Below, piece after piece: positions 56,665 through 64,000 of a stretch of 64,000 bases of DNA. Under the pieces are notes generated by a model that was given only the letters and a program-made list of their open reading frames with translations, did no database searches and had not been told where the DNA came from. Origin of the DNA: Bathynomus jamesi (Eukaryota > Arthropoda > Malacostraca > Isopoda > Cirolanidae); assembly GCA_023014485.1 (NCBI GenBank), contig JAJOZX010001738.1:310001-374000 (forward strand), written 5' to 3'. The translations under genes were made by a program, and so were the position numbers. Position 1 is the stretch's first letter, and each line of letters starts with the position of its first letter.

Positions 56665-57437
56665 CGGGTGTGCCATAAAAAAAAGGGGTACATTTTAAAA
56701 AGGTTATAAAATCAACATTTGTCATTTAATTTTAGTAAAACTTCTACAAAATAAAACATGTATTTATCTACAAACAAACACGTTTTCAGACTAAAATATC
56801 AAATAATTCAAATTCTATCAACATTTAACGAAAGAGTATGATTTTTCTACTTAACATGCAAAAATTATTAAACCTTTTTAATATTTTTTTATAAAAATAA
56901 TTTTTAACGTAAAATTTACCTGAAATTATTAAAAAAATTGTTCGAAATGCTTTCCTTCCATTTCAATAACTTTTTTATTCTTGGCCGGAATATGGGAGAA
57001 CTTAGCAGAGCGAGTCTACAGGACTAGGATAAAAGATATCGCTCATTTACGCGAGATCATCATTCAAAAGTGGGAAGAGCTTCCACAGGAACGAGTAAAT
57101 CGAGCCAGAGATGAATTCCGGCCAAGAATAAAAAAAGTTATTGAAATGGAAGGAAAGCATTTCGAACAATTTTTTTGATAATTTCAAGTAAATTTTACGT
57201 TAAAAATTATTTTTATAAAAAAATATTAAAAAGGTTTAATAATTTTTGCAAGAAGAAAAATCATACTCTTTCGTTAAATGTTGATAGAATTTGAAATATT
57301 TTATATTTTAGTCTGAAAACTTGTTTGTATATAGATAAATACATATGTTTTATTGTGTAGAAGTTTTATTAAAATTAAATGAAAAATGTTGATTTTATAG
57401 CCTTTTTAAAATGTACTCTTTTTTATGGCACACCCGT
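56664..57437. mobile_element. Tc1/mariner foldback element with ~325-bp inverted arms
   Basis: Ends (A/G)CGGGTGTGCCATAAAAAA, flanked by TA inside (TA)n tracts. The left arm (56664-56994) is an inverted copy of the right arm (57112-57437). The single-copy loop between them plus the right arm encodes the transposase C-terminus. The left half of the original element has apparently been replaced by an inverted copy of its right half. Confidence 0.85.
56981..57178 (+). pseudogene. Tc1-like transposase C-terminal fragment
   Basis: Open frame of 65 residues: GIWENLAERVYRTRIKDIAH, REIIIQKWEELPQERVNRAR, EFRPRIKKVIEMEGKHFEQF. This matches the end of Tc1-type transposases after the NPIENLW position. 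The catalytic core is absent. The last ~22 codons lie in the inverted arm and so exist twice. Confidence 0.75.
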
Positions 57438-57439
57438 TA

Positions 57440-58063
57440 TATATATATATATATATTTTTTTTTTTACTTAATGTTCAATGACTCTGAATGGTAAGAGAC
57501 TGAAATATCACGCCTAAACATAAAAACAGACTGGCAATGCATCAAATTAATATAAAAACTATCATCATCATTCAATTAAACACCCAAAACCTTCGCTTCA
57601 TATTTTCTGGCATGTGTATATATATACACACACACACCACAAATTTCCAAATGTTTCCAAATCTGTTTGAGATCAGATTATTTATTTAATGTTGTTTTTA
57701 TGAAAATATACAACAGTGAAGAATAAGAGGATACAAAAGCCTTAAAAAGAAATTAGCATTCACAAAACACTCGAAAGAAAATACTCTGAAATTATTACTC
57801 AGGAACCTAAATGACCTCGTATGAAATAAATCTTTAAAAAAATCACACCATGCAACAGTCCGTCGTCAATGAAGGTCTGTATTTTCAGAGCTGCAAAGGC
57901 CAATAGAAAGCTAAGTTAACCCGGCAATAGGTGAAGAGGGAGTTGTAAATGAACAAATTAGTCTCCTGCAGTGAAATTCAAACAAATGCTCAAACACAGT
58001 GAATAAATCTAATGAAAGGATCTTCAGATACGAGCTCCATTCTTGGTTTTCCGAGGTACTTAC
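57440..58063. other. No gene seen
   Basis: Intronic-looking AT-rich DNA up to the donor of the exon at 58064. Confidence 0.4.
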
Positions 58064-58187
58064 CGTCTGAGGCGAATGTCTGCTGGGGTGATAATCGGAG
58101 GTGGTTCGTTTCCACATCTTGCTGCAGAATAAAAGTGTTACTCCCTGACGTCAAAATGGGGCCCCCCGGTGGACTGCTCACGATGTC
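58064..58187 (-). CDS. Probable internal exon of a minus-strand host gene
   Basis: 124 nt with a strong acceptor (TCTCTTTTCCGCAG) and donor (GTAAGTACC). Only one frame is open: DIVSSPPGGPILTSGSNTFI, LQQDVETNHLRLSPQQTFAS, DG, ending in phase 1. Composition (Ser/Pro/Gln) is typical of a transcription-factor activation region. It is on the same strand as the RFX-like exon at 192-332 and the unknown exon at 14174-14847. A chain 58064-58187 to 14847-14174 to 332-192 is phase-compatible if the weak acceptor at 14848 is used. Membership of one gene is a hypothesis. Confidence 0.6.
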
Positions 58188-58189
58188 CT

Positions 58190-58969
58190 GCGGAAAAGAG
58201 AGACAATGACAATTAGTCGCAGGGTCCAGTCTGAAGTTCGCTGCGCGACAAAATGGCCTTCAAAGTTGCAGTGACTAGTTGGGTAAAGGTTTCAGTTAAC
58301 AAATGACGTTAATTGTACTCGGGTTAGGTCCTATTTTAAACTTTAAAGTTATTATAGTTCCTTTACGATACATTCTCTCTTCGCAATCTAATTAATCGTT
58401 CCTATTCAGTTGACGCAACGAAATCTTAACCGCTTTACAGGAATAATACTTTACAATATGAATAATCATTAGGAATTATCTTTAAAGAGTGACAATCGAG
58501 AAAATCTTTTAGAAGTGATATTTTGAAATGTTTCTACGCCGTAAACAAAATTGAATTACAAAATGTTTATAGTTATAGCGTGAAAACTTATTATTACCCA
58601 GAATTAACGTCTAAAATGGTATCCACGTAAACGCGCAACACCGAGAAACTTTAATCGACTCGAGTTTATCAAAGTAAAAGCTACACACTTACGAATAACT
58701 AAGTACAGTATTCCATTCGAGTTTTGGGGTAACTGAACTAAATTCACAAAGTTAAAAGTTTTATAAGAGTTTTTAATTCGTAGCTTAAGTTTTGAATGAT
58801 TTTGAATGCAACATAATGTATTAAATTTAATCCAAAGACAATATATTTTGGTAATAATGTAGTTTTTAATGTCTCAAATTCGTCCAGGAAATTCGACGTC
58901 GCAAATTATTGAAATAAAAAACAAACAATAAAACTTATTTCATTTGGATCACAGTCTAGTTTAAGTTAG
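58190..58969. other. No gene seen
   Basis: AT-rich, upstream of the exon on the minus strand. Confidence 0.4.
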
Positions 58970-59014
58970 GTTAGATTAGGTACTGTAAGTTTACTTTTAG
59001 GTTAGGCTATTAGA

Positions 59015-59305
59015 TTAGGTAAGTTTACTTTTAAGTTGTGTTTAAACGTCGCAAATTAATTTTGTTTTTATTTTTATTGTAGAGGTCGTTTTAAATGTGG
59101 CAGAACGTTAAAGGTGGATGTTGCGTATATGTACGTAACGACCTAACTTACAATAAAAATAAAAATTAATTTGCGACATTTAAACAACTTAAAAGTACAC
59201 CTAATCTAATCTAACCTAACCTACCATGTTTAAAACGACCTCTACAATAAAAATAAAAACAAAATTAATTTGCGACGTTTAAACACAACTTAAAAGTAAA
59301 CTTAC
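59015..59305. repeat. Palindrome with ~85-bp arms
   Basis: Left arm 59015-59100 (TTAGGTAAGTTTACTTTTAAG onward) and right arm ~59221-59305 are inverted copies over TTTAAACGTCGCAAATTAA and TTGTAGAGGTCGTTTTAAA. A shorter third copy of the arm lies inverted at ~59145-59215. Confidence 0.8.
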
Positions 59306-59309
59306 CTAA

Positions 59310-60349
59310 TTTGCGACGTTAAACAAAACAAACAAAACATCTTTATTGCGGATCATTCACAATTCATAGCCACTTAACCTAACATACAAGTACACTCTTA
59401 TCATACACTGAACTTCATACAAAAATAAGGCTAACATAGCCACTTAACCTAACTTATAAGTACAAAACTAAGGCCAGCATAGCCACTACAAGATTTCCTA
59501 TATTTTAACTCAATTTGCTTTAAGTAAATGGTAAATATGTGATTAAAAGCATGTGTGAAGTGAATGAGAGTTTTAATTAGGTGCACGGATACTACCGAAA
59601 AATATAATATTTAAAAAGTAATGAAAAAATTATAAAAGTCAATTTTTACTAAAAGAAATTGTAAAAATGAACTGCATATTTCGTAGAAAAAAATCTATGT
59701 TTGTTGCTAATGAAAGAAAGCCAATTTATGTCCAATTCTAAAACAAAGTATTCTAATTTAAACTATGGCTGACTTCTACTTGAGAGCAAAGCCTCATTTC
59801 GAAAACACTATCCAACAATCGATAATATTTGCGTAAATAAACACAAGCTAGTCGTACGAAGAAAAAAGGCTATCTTAGACATGTTTTCCCACAATCCACG
59901 AGTATATAAATCTTTATGAATAAAAATATCAAAACTCTAAAATCAGAGTTTTAGCTCAAATATAAATTGAGTTATATGAAAACTGTCAGTCGAGCTATCT
60001 GCGGAAGTTGTACACGATCAAAGAAGGTTCACCATATTCAAAGAAAAAAAAGAACTAAAATAGCCATATATAAACAAAATTAAAAAATCCACTATTTCCC
60101 ACTTTCTTATACGAAACAACTTTCAAAATTCAATAATATATGAGCATTTAAGTAAAAATTAAATGAAACTCATATTGGTCAAAGAAATACTATGGAATTA
60201 ATCATCTTAAATTAGGAAATGGATTAGAAGATTGTTAATAAAATCTGAGAGGCTTCAACAGAAATAAGTTGCTAATAACAAAGCACAAAGTCCGATCAGG
60301 AAACAGTTTTAAGTGGATTGAAAGAATTTGGTCAAGAAGACCCAAATAC
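59310..60349. other. No gene seen
   Basis: Contains a short direct repeat (CATAGCCACTTAACCTAAC) near 59375, 59436 and 59478; otherwise AT-rich without feature. Confidence 0.35.
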
Positions 60350-60357
60350 CCTGAAAG

Positions 60358-60749
60358 CAGTAGCGGATTATAATGGGAACAAAGGGGACATTTGCCCCCG
60401 GCCCCAGATGCTGACCAGCCCCAAGATGCTGACCGACCCCAAGAAACTATGTAAACGCTATAATCTACCGTTGAAATAATTGGTAGACCGTGAGGAAGAA
60501 AAAAAAAATTATAGATTCCGCTTCTACAAAACCTAGTTTAGTATCCCATTTATGCGAACAAAGTATACATTTTCTGTAATCACATCTTTGTTTTTGTTTC
60601 GTTTTCTGTTGATCGATCCCAGTCAGCTGATCACATCACTCACGTATGATGTATCAGGTAAAGAATTGTGTTTTTCTGGTGTTTTTCTAGTGACACCGGC
60701 CCGAAAATATTCATTGCCCCCGGCCCTAACAATGCTTAATCCGGCCCTG
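60358..60749 (+). mobile_element. Non-autonomous hAT element, copy 1
   Basis: Ends CAGTAGCGGATTA and (right, reverse complement) CAGGGCCGGATTAAG. Exact 8-bp duplication CCTGAAAG at 60350-60357 and 60750-60757. 392 bp; no transposase. An inverted second copy lies at 62219. Confidence 0.9.
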
Positions 60750-60757
60750 CCTGAAAG

Positions 60758-61490
60758 TGACATAAACCTGATACTTGTATAAAAAGAAAAAGTATGAATA
60801 TATCCATTGCTTTTTACAGCCAAAATCGAACATTAGCCAAGGCTGAACAAAGAAAAATAATGCTCTATTTAACGTTACAATAAATAAATATGAAAGAAAA
60901 TTACGAGAATCATAGGTGACTATCTATATTTTGAGTCAAGTCTCTAGTAACTCCAATTGCGGACTGACAGAAAAGTGTATATCCATCTATCAATCTAGTA
61001 TTCTATCACATGTAATTATCGACTGAAACTCTACTAAATTAGAAATTTAACCAATGTCTCGCTCCAAGTAAAAGATTAGGATAGGCTATGACATTTCAAT
61101 ATCACGTAGGCATATTTGATTTCAACACTAATAATTAAAATACAAACAAGATTTCAAACTGAAAATATCCAGGCTGTCAACAAAAATCTAGAAAAAAATA
61201 GGAAAAGTAGGAAATGTTTGCCGAATAGGTTGAAAACAGTAGGAAATTTACTTTTGAAACAAGAAACTGGGAATTTTGCACTCAAATTAGCTAAAAAAAA
61301 TAAATAGGATAAGTTACTAATATGTTTTCATTTCTTTTACTTTTTATTTAAAATTAAGACGGTTACCATCACAATTTAATGTAACAATAAATGCATAAAT
61401 GGTCACTACTTCCTATAGCGCTCGAAATAAAACAAACCTCAATTTCATAATAAAAAAATTAAATACTTAGTATTTCGCATCTTTATATTT
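60758..61490. other. No gene seen
   Basis: AT-rich spacer between hAT copy 1 and the mariner foldback; a short frame at 61116-61307 has no recognisable homology. Confidence 0.35.
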
Positions 61491-61496
61491 TATATA

Positions 61497-62205
61497 CGAG
61501 GGGCGGTCGGAAAATAAATTTACACGGCGTATAATTTCGTAACTAAAGGACCTACATTCATTATGTTTGTATCAGGTGAATTCGTTAATCATTGTTGGCA
61601 ACACTGCACGTCGATTCGGCTGCCATGAACCGTACATTGGTTATACGACTACGAGTCAGTTGAACATGGCGACTCGACTGGAACAGTGCCCTGTCATTTC
61701 TGCAATGATATTCCGAGTTTGTCAGCGATCAAGAATTTCTCGAGTGCATTGTCACAGGAGACGAGACATGGGTTCATCACCGTACTCCGGAAACAAACGT
61801 GCCAGCATGGAATGGAAACACCCTGGGTCCCCGCGACCAAAGAAATTCAAGATTGTGAGGTCCGCTGGCAAAGTGATGGTTACCGGGACCACAAAGGCGT
61901 TTTGCTCGCAGACTTCATGCAAAAAGGCGCAATAATCAATGCAGTTGCATATTGTTCAACATGGAACGTTTACGAGCGGCCATTAAACGTAAACGTCCTG
62001 GACTGCTCCGTACGGCAGGGTAATGTTCCAGTCGAGCCGCCATGTTCAACTGACTCTTATAACCAATGTACGGTAGATGGCAGCCGAATCGACGTGCAGT
62101 GTTGCCAAAATAATTAACGAATTCACCCGATACAAACATAATCAATGTACGTCCTTTAGTTACGAAATTATACGCCGTGTAAACTTATTTTCTGACCGAC
62201 CCTCG
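61497..62205 (+). mobile_element. mariner foldback element with ~200-bp inverted arms
   Basis: Ends CGAGGG(G/T)CGGTC(G/A)GAAAATAA, with TA on both sides. Arms 61497-61698 and ~62014-62205 are inverted copies (ACACGGCGTATAATTTCG, ATTCGGCTGCCAT, GTCAGTTGAACATGGCG). The arms include the transposase start region. 709 bp in total. Confidence 0.85.
61664..61995 (+). pseudogene. mariner transposase, central fragments
   Basis: Starts MATRLEQCPVIS. After a deletion it enters FLECIVTGDETWVHHRTPE-like sequence in one frame (first catalytic Asp) and SMEWKHPGSPRPKKFKIVRS with AGKVMVT in another. It then shows DHKGVLLADFMQKGAIINAV (second catalytic Asp in WDHKGVL of relatives). It ends before the third Asp region, where the inverted arm begins. 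SETMAR/Hsmar-style motifs; frameshifted and dead. Confidence 0.8.
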
Positions 62206-62218
62206 TATACATTAGGGA

Positions 62219-62594
62219 CAGGGCCGGATTAAGCATGTTAGGGCCGGGGGCAATGAATATTTTCGGGTCGGTGTCACTAGAAAAACACAATTCTTTACCT
62301 GATACATCATACATGAGTGATGTGATCAGCTGACTGGGATCGATCAACAGAAAACGAAACAAAAACAAAGATGTGATTACAGAAAATGTATACTTTATTC
62401 ACATAAATGGGATACTAAACTAGTTTTGTAGAAGCGGAATCTAGAATTTTTTTTCTTCCTTACGGTCGACCAATTATTTCAACGGTAGATTATAGCGTTT
62501 ACATAGTTTCTTGGGGTCGGTCAGCATCTTGGGGCCGGTCAGCATCTAGGGCCGGGAGCAAATGCCCCTTTGCCCCCATTATAATCCGCTACTG
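62219..62594 (-). mobile_element. Non-autonomous hAT element, copy 2 (inverted)
   Basis: Inverse of the 60358 copy: begins CAGGGCCGGATTAAGC and ends TAATCCGCTACTG. The duplication ATTAGGGA (62211-62218) and GTTAGGGA (62595-62602) matches 7 of 8. Inserted at the tip of another element (next entry). Confidence 0.88.
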
Positions 62595-62596
62595 GT

Positions 62597-62720
62597 TAGG
62601 GATGTACCGAGTATTCAGTATTCGGTAAAAAATTAGGATATTCGATATTCGGTATTTAACCGAATAGTTTTTGTTTTTAACCGAATACCGAATATTTGAT
62701 AAATAGGGTAAATAACGTGA
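62597..62720 (+). mobile_element. Terminus of another hAT-like element
   Basis: TAGGGATGTACCGAGTATTC followed by repeated ATTCGGTA and its inverse (ACCGAATACCGAATA). This resembles widespread hAT ends of the type TAGGGATGCACCGAATATTC. The other end was not found. Confidence 0.5.
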
Positions 62721-63150
62721 TTTAGGAAATGGAACTTGAAATGTATTTTTTATTTCAAAGAATAATTACAAACAAATCCAACTTAGTATAGTATAGTGAA
62801 TTAGTGATACTAATAAGTAACTTCTCAAAAAGGTGAACAGGCAGTAATAATAATTACCGCAAAAACAAAACCTAATAATTGAAATTTAAAGCAAGTGGAT
62901 CATCGTGTACAAAAATTTAGTCGTTCAGAAGCATCAGGAGCTAAACGATTACGTGCATTTGGTAATTACATTTTTCTCAGAACTGAACGGCCGTTCACTT
63001 CGTATGGTCGCATTAGTGAGGTATTTGAGAGAAAGCACTAATAGTTTCGGGAATCTTCCGCCATTATGGCGCCACCAATCAAGAGGGTTCGCGACGCGAC
63101 TGACTCATGGTTCCTTTGAATAGATATCTAATTCTTTTTGACAATTTTGC
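62721..63150. other. No gene seen
   Basis: Possibly the interior of the hAT-like element above; no transposase frame identified. Confidence 0.3.
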
Positions 63151-64000
63151 TGGTTACTTCTGATAGGTGGAGGCACATCTGATTGTGAAGACAAAGCAAC
63201 CTCATCGAAGCAGCTCCATAAGTCAACCTTCGGCTTGTAATTCTTCTCGCTCATTCTGGCATCTAGCTAAGAACCTCTCCAACAACTTTATTACTTCTTC
63301 TTTCCCTCCTCTTTTTCATTCTCACGGCTCGGTTGCCGTCTCTTCTCCTGATAAAGCTGAACTCTTCGCTCAAACTTTCGCATCCAACTCAACCATGGTC
63401 GATTCCAGTGTTGTTCCTCCATCTTCTCCCTCTGACTTAATTATGTCTAAAATTAGAATCTCTTCCAAAGATGTTTTTTCTTCCCTTTCTGGCCGTCTAC
63501 AGCTGCAGCTCTTGATGGTCATTGTTGTTCTCCTAAATTATTAATGGTGGTGTTCTTCAGGGCTCCGTCCTGTCACCCACTCTTCCTTTTAGTTATCAAT
63601 GATCTTTTAAGTCGCACGTCCTGTCCTATCCACTCCTCTGCTGATGATTCCACTCTTCACTTCTCTACCCGTTTCACGAAGCGTCCTTGTCAACAGTCAC
63701 TTCAGGTTTAGCGTGAGATAGCAATGCCGCACCTGACCTCTGATATTCCTACTCTCTCTGACTAAGGCAGAGAAAACTTTCTGGCTTTCAGTGCCTCAAA
63801 AGCCCAGTTCCTTCATCTGTCTACTCGTCGCAATCTTCCACACGACTATCCTGTTACCTTCAACAATTCACAGCTCAATCTTTCCTCTTCTCTTAACATT
63901 CTTGGTACTTCCTTTCGTCGTGATCTTTCCTTGAAAGATCACATATACTCTCTTTAAACTAAAACAGCTTCTGAGAGGTTAGGTGTACTGTACCGGCTCC
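63151..64000 (+). pseudogene. LINE reverse transcriptase (decapod-type family), deleted, runs off window
   Basis: Reads CNSSRSFWHLAKNLSNNFIT, SPDKAELFAQTFASNSTMVD and KISSKDVFSSLSG-type upstream sequence. A large deletion removes the fingers and first catalytic Asp. It then continues GGVLQGSVLSPTL, INDLLSRTSCPIH, SADDSTLHFSTRFTK (YADD changed to SADD) and a region ending TASERLGVLYRL at the window edge. Stops and frameshifts throughout. Same family as 38035-38340. This motif style is one I associate with decapod genomes. Confidence 0.85.

Overview
This is an AT-rich eukaryotic window, most likely from a decapod crustacean. The evidence is the density of (TA)n, (TG)n, (GA)n and (ATT)n microsatellites, tRNA-derived SINEs, a reverse-transcriptase family of a type I associate with decapods (38 kb and 63 kb), and many decayed mariner, hAT, Penelope-like and CR1/jockey-like elements. 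There is no bacterial-style gene organisation, CRISPR, rRNA or convincing functional tRNA gene. The species call is inference from repeat content.

Host gene content is small. Minus-strand segments with splice sites at 192-332 and 58064-58187, and a GC-rich open segment at 14174-14847, look like exons of one or more large minus-strand genes. The 192-332 exon ends in the residues that directly precede the DNA-binding domain of RFX transcription factors, so the window is plausibly the interior of an RFX-family gene whose introns are filled with repeats. Three RFX-type X-box motifs (15829, 17874, 36411) lie inside it.

The rest is mobile DNA. 1-9 kb: a pogo-like element, several short palindromic elements and nested inverted repeats. 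8-12 kb: SINE, LINE fragments and a tandem array of tRNA-like units. 19.5-21.9 kb: a nearly intact DNA transposon encoding a zinc-finger protein of a widespread but uncharacterised arthropod family. Two older copies lie head to head at 46.8-49.6 and 50.0-52.5 kb. 22-29 kb: more palindromic elements, a LINE split by an hAT element, and a hammerhead-like palindrome. 29-34 kb: a ZBED-type hAT relic, then a mariner split by a Penelope-like element. 35-44 kb: LINE and Tc1 relics, a deleted mariner, an inverted pair of tRNA-like arrays and a further mariner. 44.6-46.2 kb: two Helitrons facing each other. 55-64 kb: a composite SINE, two mariner foldbacks, an inverted hAT pair and a LINE running off the edge.

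The most interesting items are (1) the three-copy transposon, which has ~100-bp terminal inverted repeats starting CACTG, a 3-4 bp target duplication and a possible RNase-H-like core; and (2) a set of short elements with 8-bp target duplications and GG...CC ends that share one internal palindrome while carrying different, sometimes tandemly repeated, ends.
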